Shown: one piece after another, positions 22,873-28,568 of the stretch | Position numbering within the stretch: position 1 is the first letter of the stretch | Layout: each line of letters begins with the position of its first letter | Virus record (IMG/VR): IMGVR_UViG_3300046460_000100 | Span: 1-34,616 of that record | DNA: 34,616 nucleotides | Strand: one strand, 5' to 3' | DNA from: a virus | Notes under the pieces: generated by a model | The model's input: only the letters and a program-made list of their open reading frames with translations | What the model was told of the DNA's origin: nothing | Database searches by the model: none | Translations under genes and position numbers: made by a program

Positions 22873-23427
22873 TCACTTGCAGATTAGCAGATTTTGCTTT
22901 ATTCTCAAAGCGTTAACTCGGCTTTGCGCGGAGGCCTTTCGGTTGCGATCGCGCTCTAGTTGCAGGGAATAGCCGACAAGCTTCGGAGCGTTGTAGGCTT
23001 CCTGGTAGGAGGCTATGAGGTGTGCAATTGACGTGTGGTCCTTGCCGAACCATTTGCCGAGCAGGATAGTGGACAAATCCGGTTGCTTGGCCTTGACCCG
23101 ATACGCCGCTTCCCTGCGGGCCTCGATGATTGGCCGGTGCCGCTTCCTGCTGCCGATGTCGATCGGGCAAATCGCGTGCCGGTCTGCAACCTCGGTGATG
23201 ATCGAAAGCGCCCAGTCCGGCGTTCCTCGCCTGCGAAACTGCTGAATGCCGTCGAACCGCTGGTTTTCGATTTCCGCCACTCGGCGCAACTCTCGCTGAT
23301 TAGCGATATCGTAAATCATCACGGCGATGGGTCGTGGCGGGGGAACCTCGGGAGGCTGCTCAAAGAAGCGCTGCACATTGCGTTCCCTGATACCGCGCTC
23401 TGTTGCTCTATAGGCAAATACTTGCAT
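22873..23427 (-). CDS. DnaA domain IV-like DNA-binding protein
   Basis: 184 aa. Residues about 78-145 resemble the DNA-binding domain IV of DnaA: DIGSRKRHRPIIEARREAAY corresponds to the helix before the HTH, and KWFGKDHTSIAHLI (125-138) to the signature (R/K)DHTTVLHA. The AAA+ and oligomerisation domains are absent. The first 75 residues are basic and proline-rich without a known domain. Such proteins could bind DnaA-box-like sites in the phage origin or in host oriC, or act as transcription regulators. It lies in the early leftward operon. Confidence 0.7.
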   Translation of the reverse strand: MQVFAYRATERGIRERNVQRFFEQPPEVPPPRPIAVMIYDIANQRELRRVAEIENQRFDGIQQFRRRGTPDWALSIITEVADRHAICPIDIGSRKRHRPIIEARREAAYRVKAKQPDLSTILLGKWFGKDHTSIAHLIASYQEAYNAPKLVGYSLQLERDRNRKASAQSRVNALRIKQNLLICK

Positions 23428-23483
23428 GACAACTCAACTTTCTTGCTGCTTCGGTACATACGTGCGGGAGAAATCTGGATGGA

Positions 23484-24146
23484 TCATAAGAGCGCTTCCT
23501 GCTTGGGCTCAGGAGCGCGATGCTCGACAAAGAAATCAGGTTGCGCGTATGCCTTCGTGATCCTGGCAACGGCGATGTCGAAGTAGCCTTCGTCTATCTC
23601 GATGCCGACGCCGGTCTTGCCCAGCTTGGCGCACGCCACAAGGGTGGTTCCTGACCCGCAGAAGGGGTCTATGATGGTTTGCGCATCTGGCGCGAAGCCA
23701 AGGCACCATTGCATCAACTGGATAGGCTTCTGGGTCGGATGTTCTTTACCGCCATCCATGTTCATGGGGCGGAACACAAAGCGGCGCGCTACCATGTCGA
23801 GATTGGTCCACGCCATCTCAAAATCTGCGAAGTCCCTGCCCGCGTTGTTCTTGTCCCAAACCAACGGCGCACGAGTGGGCGGAAGATCAAAATAGTTACC
23901 GCCCCAGATGATCAATTTCTGGGCTTTGCTGCGCAAAAGTGCTATTGTTTCCGCGTCAATTGGTCTGTCGTCCCAAGTCTTGCCGCCCATGCCGCGACTG
24001 ACCGCCAGTCGATTGGATTTGGTGATGTTAATCCCATAGGGCGGGTCCGTCAGGCAAAGGTCGAACTGCCCAAGCGATGGCAAGACATCGCCCATATCGC
24101 CCAGTATGAGCCGGCAATCGCCAATCTGGACCTCGCGGCGGATCAT
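23484..24146 (-). CDS. DNA methyltransferase (DPPY type)
   Basis: 220 aa. Motif IV LTDPPYGI (about 32-39) is the catalytic site for N6-adenine or N4-cytosine methylation; the AdoMet motif DPFCGSGTTLVAC is near residue 160, after HPTQKPIQLMQW. This is the beta-class order with a small recognition region. Its ATG shares one base with the stop of the gene upstream (TGATG). No restriction enzyme is nearby. It is a second, unlike copy besides the enzyme at 2064-2807: one is in the early operon and one in the lysis region, so they could act at different times. Confidence 0.9.
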   Translation of the reverse strand: MIRREVQIGDCRLILGDMGDVLPSLGQFDLCLTDPPYGINITKSNRLAVSRGMGGKTWDDRPIDAETIALLRSKAQKLIIWGGNYFDLPPTRAPLVWDKNNAGRDFADFEMAWTNLDMVARRFVFRPMNMDGGKEHPTQKPIQLMQWCLGFAPDAQTIIDPFCGSGTTLVACAKLGKTGVGIEIDEGYFDIAVARITKAYAQPDFFVEHRAPEPKQEALL

Positions 24147-24532
24147 CAGCCTTCCCTCATCTTTTCGTATCTGCGGGAGAAATGATTTGCCGGGAGTGGG
24201 GCTGCTACAGGCTTTATCGAGACGACATTGGTTCGATCTGCCTGTCTCGCTTTGAACTTGCGTTCCTGTTCGGCGCCGTCTTCATAAGCGCAGCGATTGA
24301 GCCACGTCTGGGCATGGCATTTGAACTCACGTTGCCCACCATCGCGGATGAACCAGGCGGCGCCGTCTACGATGTCCTGCGGGTCTGCACCGCGCTCCTC
24401 GACATGGCGCAAGAACTCATCGCGAGCTGCACCGCGACCGTCGTGCTTATTCATGTGTGGTTGCCAAATTGACCAGAATGCCCTGAACTCGTCTGTCTCA
24501 TCGGCCTTTGATGTCGGACGTGCGCGCTTCAT
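24146..24532 (-). CDS. Replication-protein C-terminal-like small protein
   Basis: 128 aa from ATG 24532 (MKRARPTSKADETDEF), which overlaps the VRR-NUC stop as ATGA. Residues 15-80 (EFRAFWSIWQPHMNKHDGRG, AARDEFLRHVEERGADPQDI, FKCHAQTWLNRCAYEDGAEQ) match the C-terminal module seen in many phage replication initiators and DnaT-like proteins (FWxxYPxKxGKxxA...PATWLN). No N-terminal winged helix is present, so this is a stand-alone module that might bind a helicase or DnaA-like partner. Function is inferred. Confidence 0.55.
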   Translation of the reverse strand: MKRARPTSKADETDEFRAFWSIWQPHMNKHDGRGAARDEFLRHVEERGADPQDIVDGAAWFIRDGGQREFKCHAQTWLNRCAYEDGAEQERKFKARQADRTNVVSIKPVAAPLPANHFSRRYEKMREG

Positions 24533-24891
24533 GCCGCTTCCCTCAAATTGACACCCCATGACGATAGCGTTTCCCGCACATCGTCTATCGAACGCACAAC
24601 TGCGATTGGCACTTGTTGAGCGGCGAGGAAGTCGCGCCACTCCTTTTGCTCTGGACGGAGGTAACTGCCCTCCTGCTTGACCTCCAGGAGGCCGTGGAAC
24701 GCTCCGGTTAGGAGAATGTCCGGGAAGCCCTTACGCATCCCTCGCGCCTTCTCCAGAGCCCCTGTGACGGCAGAGCGCGGGTTGTTCGAGATACCAACCG
24801 CTCGGATGTTGCGCGGAAGCGTTCGATCCAGATAGGCAATGATCGAAACCTGGATCTTGTGTTCGCCGTTCTTCAAGCGAGCAGCCCCCAT
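24529..24891 (-). CDS. VRR-NUC domain nuclease
   Basis: 120 aa from ATG 24891 (MGAARLKNGEHKIQ). The PD-(D/E)xK core is readable: E11 in the first helix (GEHKIQVSIIAYL), GFPDILLT with the metal-binding Asp, GLLEVKQEG with the ExK pair, then RPEQKEWRDFLAAQQVPIAV. This is the stand-alone VRR-NUC family of phages, which cut branched DNA such as Holliday junctions or flaps. It overlaps the small membrane protein gene upstream by 19 bases. A longer start at 24942 would run further into that gene. Confidence 0.8.
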   Translation of the reverse strand: MGAARLKNGEHKIQVSIIAYLDRTLPRNIRAVGISNNPRSAVTGALEKARGMRKGFPDILLTGAFHGLLEVKQEGSYLRPEQKEWRDFLAAQQVPIAVVRSIDDVRETLSSWGVNLREAA

Positions 24892-25043
24892 CCGATCGCC
24901 GCAATCCCCAGCATGCAAATCCCAGCAAGTGCCCATAGCCATAGACCGGATACCTTGGGCTCTGGTTCTTCAAAGGGGATGTAGAAGCCGGTGTCATCAA
25001 GCGTGAAGATGCCGTGATCCGTGGCTATGGTGCGGGGTTTCAT
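24873..25043 (-). CDS. Small single-span membrane protein (56 aa)
   Basis: 56 aa: a polar N-terminal part (MKPRTIATDHGIFTLDD, FEEPEPKVSG) and one C-terminal membrane helix (about 34-55, LWLWALAGICMLGIAAIGW). The ATG overlaps the stop of the SPFH-like gene (ATGA), so the two are probably made together and might interact in the membrane. No family recognised. Confidence 0.6.
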   Translation of the reverse strand: MKPRTIATDHGIFTLDDTGFYIPFEEPEPKVSGLWLWALAGICMLGIAAIGWGLLA

Positions 25044-25456
25044 GGCGTTGGCTCTGGGCGCTTGCCGGCTTCGAGGATGGGCAAGCCCGCCTCTGTGGGC
25101 ACATAGATGACATCGCGGCCCGTGTGGCCGGTGTTCTCCAGCATTTCGATGTAGCGCCAGCGCAAATAGCCTTCCGGACCGCCAAGACCTTGGGCAATGA
25201 TCCGGTTGGCCTCTGCAACGCCCTTGGCGCGCTCGATTTCGGCCTTCGCAGTCAGGGAAGACGCGTCGAGTGCGGCTTGAGCCTCCAGCACCTTGACGCG
25301 GCGCGTGCTTTCGGCGCTGGCAAGCTGCGCCTCGCCTTCCATGCGCTGGGAATAGACGTTGTACTGCGGATAGACGTAGCTGCACCCACCGATGCCGCTC
25401 ACCACTATAACGCCGACGCCAACAATGGCGCCAAAGATTGCTGTACCTTCGCTCAT
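25040..25456 (-). CDS. Mini SPFH/prohibitin-like membrane protein
   Basis: 138 aa with an N-terminal membrane helix (about 5-26, containing GAIVGVGVIVVSGIGGC) followed by a long Ala/Glu/Lys/Arg helix (40-88; AKAEIERAKGVAEANRIIAQ) and WRYIEMLENTG, DVIYVPTEAGLP. This is the C-terminal half of SPFH/band 7 proteins such as HflK/HflC or prohibitin: the assembly coiled coil plus the end strand, without the SPFH domain itself. Such miniatures are found in phages; host homologues control the FtsH protease, and lambda lysogeny depends on them. A decoy or modulator of host HflKC is a tempting inference. Confidence 0.68.
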   Translation of the reverse strand: MSEGTAIFGAIVGVGVIVVSGIGGCSYVYPQYNVYSQRMEGEAQLASAESTRRVKVLEAQAALDASSLTAKAEIERAKGVAEANRIIAQGLGGPEGYLRWRYIEMLENTGHTGRDVIYVPTEAGLPILEAGKRPEPTP

Positions 25457-25461
25457 CTCAT

Positions 25462-25845
25462 TTACCTCTCAGCTTTCTTGCCAGCCACAAGATCAGCCAG
25501 CCTAACAAGCGCCGAATTATCGACACCATGGCGCGTCCTTTCCTCTTCGTAAGCTGCATCTGCTTTCGCAAACCCGGCCTCAACCCAAGCTTGAAACAAC
25601 GGGAGCCAACGATGAGTAAGCATCCCCCTTGCAGGACGATTCCATCCCTGCATGATGATATTTGCATCAACCCCATACTTTTCTTGGACGCGGTATGCCG
25701 CAGTCTCGATATTGTCACCAGGACCGTTGAAATGCTTTCCGAGCAGGTCTGCGGCCATTTTCTTGGCACTTCTGCCTGCAAACATCGGATCGTTGATGTC
25801 GATCACAGACATTTTGCTACCCTTTACGTGTGACTTGTCGCTCAT
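25462..25845 (-). CDS. Early protein of unknown function (127 aa)
   Basis: 127 aa from ATG 25845 (AGGGGA 8 bases upstream); an internal ATG at 25812 with AAGGG upstream is an alternative giving 116 aa. Segments: DINDPMFAGRSAKKMAADLL, GPGDNIETAAYRVQEKYGVD, then ANIIMQGWNRPARGMLTHRW and a charged C-terminus. The middle (ETAAYRVQEKYGVDANII) has helical spacing that could be an HTH, but I cannot assign a family. It starts the run of overlapping early genes to its left; its leader contains a 7-bp inverted repeat (25864-25870/25884-25890). Confidence 0.62.
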   Translation of the reverse strand: MSDKSHVKGSKMSVIDINDPMFAGRSAKKMAADLLGKHFNGPGDNIETAAYRVQEKYGVDANIIMQGWNRPARGMLTHRWLPLFQAWVEAGFAKADAAYEEERTRHGVDNSALVRLADLVAGKKAER

Positions 25846-25873
25846 GACATAAATCCCCTGATACGTTGCTTTC

Positions 25874-26302
25874 ATGAGCAGCGAGCAACGAAAGGAGTTT
25901 TCGGTAATCTGGACGGAGCAGGATCTTCGTGACGCTCACCGACTTTTGCGGGTCTTGGACGAGCGATCGAAGAAACGAAAAAAGCTTGCCGGCGGCGAAC
26001 TGTTGGGACCGGCAGAAATCAGAGATCCAGTGTGTCCCTCGCTGGATAAAAGGGCGGACGGCGAGAGCGACCAGGGAGTTAGTACGCTCGATCGCCGTCC
26101 GCAGCTTACCGCTACCCGTCGTGGGGAGGTAGGCAGCGGATGGGGTGACTGGCGGGGTTCTGGTCCTGTTGAGACCTGTGCTGATGCTTCCATGCGCCCG
26201 CCAGCGCAACCGGGCGCAGGTTCGTATGGAAGCGGGTTCACGGTCGAGGCGGAGGGAGGATTCGCCTGGGACGTGCGCTCGGACAGTAAGGAATTTGATT
26301 GA
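25874..26302 (+). CDS. Doubtful plus-strand open frame over a structured region
   Basis: An open frame of 142 codons. Its first 45 residues (SSEQRKEFSVIWTEQDLRDA, then a Lys/Arg-rich stretch) look protein-like, while the rest is Gly/Ser/Arg-rich and unfamiliar. No ribosome binding site precedes the ATG. Most of the frame is occupied by large perfect inverted repeats (see 26054-26233), which is unusual for coding DNA. It may be chance openness in GC-rich sequence, a real accessory gene on the strand opposite its neighbours, or both a gene and a structured element. Listed so the stretch is not left unexplained. Confidence 0.28.
   Translation: MSSEQRKEFSVIWTEQDLRDAHRLLRVLDERSKKRKKLAGGELLGPAEIRDPVCPSLDKRADGESDQGVSTLDRRPQLTATRRGEVGSGWGDWRGSGPVETCADASMRPPAQPGAGSYGSGFTVEAEGGFAWDVRSDSKEFD
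25978..26014 (-). terminator. Possible minus-strand terminator after the structured element
   Basis: On the minus strand TGCCGG (26014-26009) can pair with CCGGCA (25992-25987) and is followed after AGC by six T. The loop is 16 bases, longer than usual, so the strength is uncertain. It lies leftward of the hairpins at 26054-26233 and would end a leftward RNA from that element. Confidence 0.33.
26054..26233 (-). ncRNA. Structured non-coding element (RNA or DNA), four hairpins
   Basis: Four inverted repeats in 180 bases. A: 26054-26064 with 26092-26102 (11 bp, GCGGACGGCGA), nested 26065-26069 with 26085-26089 (GAGCG). B: CCGCT 26109-26113 with 26135-26139, nested ACC/GGT. C: GGTC 26162-26165 with GACC 26173-26176. 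D: 26186-26193 with 26226-26233 (GCTTCCAT) nested with 26194-26200 and 26211-26217 (GCGCCCG), 15 bp in all. It lies in a 435-base space of the leftward early operon. Strand is not fixed by pairing; minus is chosen because of direction of the operon and the T-run at 25978. An origin of replication or a repeat element are alternatives. Confidence 0.45.
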
Positions 26303-26310
26303 TGCGACAG

Positions 26311-26655
26311 TCATTGGAATGGCACCGCGACAATCTCGTAGTCGCAGAGTTCGATTTCGATGATGTCGTCTTCGCTCGGGGTAAGCAGAGCGGTGAAAAT
26401 CGATATGTCTGTCTTGCGGGTTTGGACCGGGCGGAAATGCTTTGCCCAGAACTGGCATTCCTCACAGTCTTCGTAGTCTCCAGGGTTCACCACCTCTTCG
26501 AGGCGAATGTAAACTTCATCTTTGTGGGGCTCTATATTCCTGATGGTGTAAATCCCACCGTAGACCGGAAAGGACTCGTCGGGTTGCAGACCAGACCATT
26601 TGCCATTTTTCAGGCACACAACCTTGTCGCCCACTTTCCAATTCAAGTAGCTCAT
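26311..26655 (-). CDS. Early protein of unknown function (114 aa)
   Basis: 114 aa, opening SYLNWKVGDKVVCLKNGKW and then a small beta-barrel-like stretch (ESFPVYGGIYTIRNIEPHKD, VYIRLEEVVNPGDYEDCEEC). This opening (WKVGDKVVC...G..Y.I..I) is common in small phage early proteins with an SH3- or KOW-like fold; CEECQFW includes a CxxC. The C-terminus is acidic. Its ATG overlaps the stop of the 38 aa membrane protein gene (ATGA). Function unknown. Confidence 0.7.
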   Translation of the reverse strand: MSYLNWKVGDKVVCLKNGKWSGLQPDESFPVYGGIYTIRNIEPHKDEVYIRLEEVVNPGDYEDCEECQFWAKHFRPVQTRKTDISIFTALLTPSEDDIIEIELCDYEIVAVPFQ

Positions 26656-26768
26656 GACGTCCGCAGCCTGATCCGGATGGCGTCACGCTCTCTGCGGAGA
26701 TTGAGAGCCAGCCCGGTGGCAGCCCACCAGAGCGTAAACAGAACGAATGCAGCGAGGACGTAGATCAT
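26652..26768 (-). CDS. Tiny membrane protein (38 aa)
   Basis: 38 aa: MIYVLAAFVLFTLWWAATGL as one membrane helix, then LNLRRERDAIRIRLRTS as a basic cytoplasmic tail. Both ends overlap neighbours (ATGA at 26765-26768; its TGA overlaps the start at 26655), which is good support for a real gene despite the size. Role unknown. Confidence 0.62.
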   Translation of the reverse strand: MIYVLAAFVLFTLWWAATGLALNLRRERDAIRIRLRTS

Positions 26769-27136
26769 TCGAGACCTCCATCGGTTGGGAAATGGGGGCC
26801 GGCAGACGGGGGTACATCTGCCGGCTTCGCTGTCTTGGCTTGGGAGGGGTTTGACAGCGAATGGGTTATCTTGGCTTCAAGCTCTTGAGCGCGTGCCCAT
26901 GCGTCCTCGCGCAGCTTCACAAGGCGCTTGACGTAATCCTCTGTGGCCTCGATGTGGTTGGCGGGACCGTACAGCTTGCGACAGGCGTTCCAGCACTCGA
27001 CCAGCCGGTCAAGGACCGCCCTGTCACCTTCCATGACCAGCAGAACATCTTCGCCCTTGGTGTTGCAGATGCGGGCAACGCCGTCTTCGCGAACGTCAAC
27101 GAAGAGTTCCGGGAACGGCTTGAAGGGAATGCTCAT
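26765..27136 (-). CDS. Early protein of unknown function (123 aa)
   Basis: 123 aa. The N-terminus is beta-rich (FPELFVDVREDGVARICNTK, GEDVLLVMEGDRAVLDRLVE), then CWNACRKLYGPANHIEATED and a charged helix (YVKRLVKLREDAWARAQELE), ending in a proline-rich tail. The phrase LVECWNACRKL is frequent in phage early proteins of this type. It follows cro with an ATGA overlap, so it belongs to the leftward early operon under the Cro/CI switch. No biochemical role known to me. Confidence 0.66.
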   Translation of the reverse strand: MSIPFKPFPELFVDVREDGVARICNTKGEDVLLVMEGDRAVLDRLVECWNACRKLYGPANHIEATEDYVKRLVKLREDAWARAQELEAKITHSLSNPSQAKTAKPADVPPSAGPHFPTDGGLE

Positions 27137-27387
27137 GCCGCCGACTCCTCGCCCTCGACCGAGTGGTCGTTGAGGAAGTCCGCCAGCGCCAGTGTGTCGC
27201 CTTCAGCCTTCGCCGCATCGATAGCTGGCGCCCAATGTGACTGCGGGATACGGCCTCGGATTTGCCAGCCCTGGACCGTGCTGACAGCTAGGCCGAGCTT
27301 GTTGGCGGTCTTGGTGAGACCTCCAAGTTTTCGGATCACATAGGCAGCGGGAGAGAGGAGCATTTCGACGTTCCGTTCATCAGTCAT
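27133..27387 (-). CDS. Cro-like HTH regulator (YdaS/Cro type)
   Basis: 84 aa from ATG 27387. The HTH is AAYVIRKLGGLTKTANKLGL, AVSTVQGWQIRGRIPQSHW (about residues 14-52), the Cro/YdaS pattern with the recognition helix starting at STVQGW. It is the first gene of the leftward operon, divergent from the repressor. The predicted -10 box ends 6 bases before this ATG and no ribosome binding site is seen, so translation may be leaderless. An internal ATG at 27363, with GGA 8 bases upstream, is an alternative start that leaves the HTH intact. It likely represses the lysogeny promoter. Confidence 0.78.
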   Translation of the reverse strand: MTDERNVEMLLSPAAYVIRKLGGLTKTANKLGLAVSTVQGWQIRGRIPQSHWAPAIDAAKAEGDTLALADFLNDHSVEGEESAA

Positions 27388-27399
27388 GTTTTCTATATA
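27371..27399 (+). promoter_or_regulatory. Candidate repressor promoter (PRM-like)
   Basis: TTCCGT (27371-27376), 17 bases, then TATATA (27394-27399) on the plus strand. Since TATATA is its own complement, it may serve as the -10 box of both this promoter and the cro promoter. Transcription would start near 27406, inside the operator at 27398-27412, giving a leader of about 32 bases before the repressor ATG. Confidence 0.35.
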
Positions 27400-27423
27400 C
27401 GCATTTTGCGTACACGCTGTCAA
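27394..27423 (-). promoter_or_regulatory. Leftward early promoter (PL-like) for cro
   Basis: Perfect -35 TTGACA (27423-27418), an 18-base spacer and -10 TATATA (27399-27394) on the minus strand. The operator palindrome occupies most of the spacer, so bound CI or Cro would exclude RNA polymerase. The expected start is at about 27387, the A of the cro ATG. Confidence 0.6.
27398..27412. promoter_or_regulatory. Operator palindrome, perfect copy
   Basis: TACGCA-TTT-TGCGTA, 6-bp arms and a 3-base spacer, between the divergent cro and repressor genes. Related sites at 28569-28583 and 28600-28614 guard the rightward promoter. It is the likely binding site for CI and Cro. Confidence 0.65.
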
Positions 27424-27437
27424 CGTGGAAAACGTAC

Positions 27438-28175
27438 ATGACTAATGGTCTGGTGCGTTCGATGGATAACAGCCCGGAATCAATAGCCAATCGTATGCGC
27501 AAACTGCGTGAGCGCACCGACTTGTCGATTGACCAGATGGCGAGGGGGATGGGCTACGCCAGCGCCTCTAGCATCCAACGCTACTTCGACGCCGGCAAAC
27601 TGAAAACAGGCTACCTTAAGAGGGATTTTGTGGCCAAGGTTGAGAAAGTGTTACTAGGCAAGGGCAACCCGCCAATCACAAGGCCCGAGATATGGGAACT
27701 CGCGGGGCCGGAATTCAACTTTGGAGCATTAGAGACTTCTAATGCTGTTGTTATCTCACAGAACGTTACTTCCGTACACAAAATCCCCGTGTATGGTAGC
27801 GCGGTTGGTGGAGTGGATGGCGAATTCGCCATGAATGGAGGTATCTTGTACGAGGTGGCGGCCCCACCGGTACTGACTAACGTATCCGGGGCATATGCAG
27901 TGCAAATCTCTGGCGAATCAATGGAACCGCGTTACTTCGATGGCGAAGTGGTTTTTGTGAACCCACACCGCAGGGTTGTAAAAGGCGATTTCGTCATTGT
28001 CCAGATACTTGGCGAGACAGACGATGATCCGCCCCTGGCCTTCGTGAAGCGGTTCGTTCGGCACAACGCCGCCGAGCTGGTGCTTGAGCAATATAATCCA
28101 GTGAAGGAATTGCGGTTTCCGCACGATCGGGTGAAATCAGTGCATTTCATCACGATGGGAGGCTCTAGCTCTTAG
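27438..28175 (+). CDS. Phage repressor, HTH plus S24 (LexA-like) peptidase
   Basis: 245 aa. N-terminal HTH (about 16-55; RMRKLRERTDLSIDQMARGM, ASASSIQRYF). The C-terminal S24 domain begins near 113 (HKIPVYGSAVGG); catalytic Ser161 lies in SGESMEPRY and Lys204 in FVKRFV. The cleavage region reads AVGG instead of the common Ala-Gly bond, so RecA-stimulated self-cleavage is not certain. It keeps the lysogenic state by binding the TACGCA..TGCGTA operators. Start 27438 chosen for its position just after the operator; an internal ATG at 27462 is possible. The gene is more AT-rich than its neighbours. Confidence 0.9.
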   Translation: MTNGLVRSMDNSPESIANRMRKLRERTDLSIDQMARGMGYASASSIQRYFDAGKLKTGYLKRDFVAKVEKVLLGKGNPPITRPEIWELAGPEFNFGALETSNAVVISQNVTSVHKIPVYGSAVGGVDGEFAMNGGILYEVAAPPVLTNVSGAYAVQISGESMEPRYFDGEVVFVNPHRRVVKGDFVIVQILGETDDDPPLAFVKRFVRHNAAELVLEQYNPVKELRFPHDRVKSVHFITMGGSSS

Positions 28176-28183
28176 TACTGTTA

Positions 28184-28500
28184 GGCTCTTCTATTGGTCC
28201 TGACCGTTAGAGAGCCCTGAACTCCGGACATAGGAGGACTAAGCCCCGCGAATTTCAGCGAGGTTAGCCCCTATGCCGGAAGTGATCTTGACCGCCTGAG
28301 CCGCCCGTCACCCCATCCGCCGTGGACGTACAACAGCGCCACGACTTGACCGCACTATATCGGCTCTCTGGTAAGAGACCGGCGACACCCCTTCGGTCGT
28401 TCGGAGTGGGGTTGCACTATGTCGCGCCCGGTGGTAATGCATAAGTCGTCAGTTATACGACCTGGGTCCGCCACCGTCTTCAACCGTTCGGCACCCATCA
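28184..28500 (+). ncRNA. Structured non-coding RNA candidate in the immunity region
   Basis: Between the repressor stop and an intrinsic terminator there is no supported gene but a chain of hairpins: 28184-28216 (GGCTCT/AGAGCC with inner CTA/TAG and GGT/ACC); 28223-28280 (TCCGG/CCGGA, CATAGG/CCTATG, CTAA/TTAG, CCCC.GC/GCGAGG); 28361-28381 (CGG.TCTCT/AGAGACCG); 28382-28425 (GCGACA/TGTCGC, CCCC/GGGG); 28429-28476 (CGGTGG/CCACCG enclosing GTCGT/ACGAC). It may be the 3' part of the repressor message or an independent RNA; no clear promoter of its own was found. Antisense immunity RNAs exist in other phages (for example P4 and P1), which is the precedent. A replication origin is another option. 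Confidence 0.5.
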
Positions 28501-28501
28501 G

Positions 28502-28536
28502 AAACCTCGGCCTAACCGCCGGGGTTTTTCTGTTTT
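28502..28536 (+). terminator. Intrinsic terminator after repressor / structured RNA
   Basis: AACCTCGGC (28503-28511), 6-base loop, GCCGGGGTT (28518-28526), then TTTCTGTTTT. Nine base pairs with one G-T wobble and a good T-run. It ends plus-strand transcription before the rightward early promoter. Confidence 0.8.
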
Positions 28537-28568
28537 AGCCGATCCATACGCAAAAAGTCAACACGGCA

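Noticed and set aside
25936-26241. Minus-strand open frame of 101 codons rich in Pro, Ser and Arg
   Set aside because: Composition typical of non-coding palindromic GC-rich DNA; lies over the hairpins.
25817-26458. Minus-strand open frame of 213 codons through the structured region
   Set aside because: Overlaps two well-supported genes in other frames, Arg/Ser/Thr-rich composition, no ribosome site.
26136-28320. The shared 20-base motif as proof of a common ancestor of the two structured regions
   Set aside because: Beyond the motif the regions do not align by eye; a single short match does not establish homology, so it is reported only as a lead.
28429-28476. Cloverleaf-like fold that could suggest a tRNA
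   Set aside because: Only 48 bases, the 7-base loop lacks the U before the anticodon, and there is no T-loop or CCA end.
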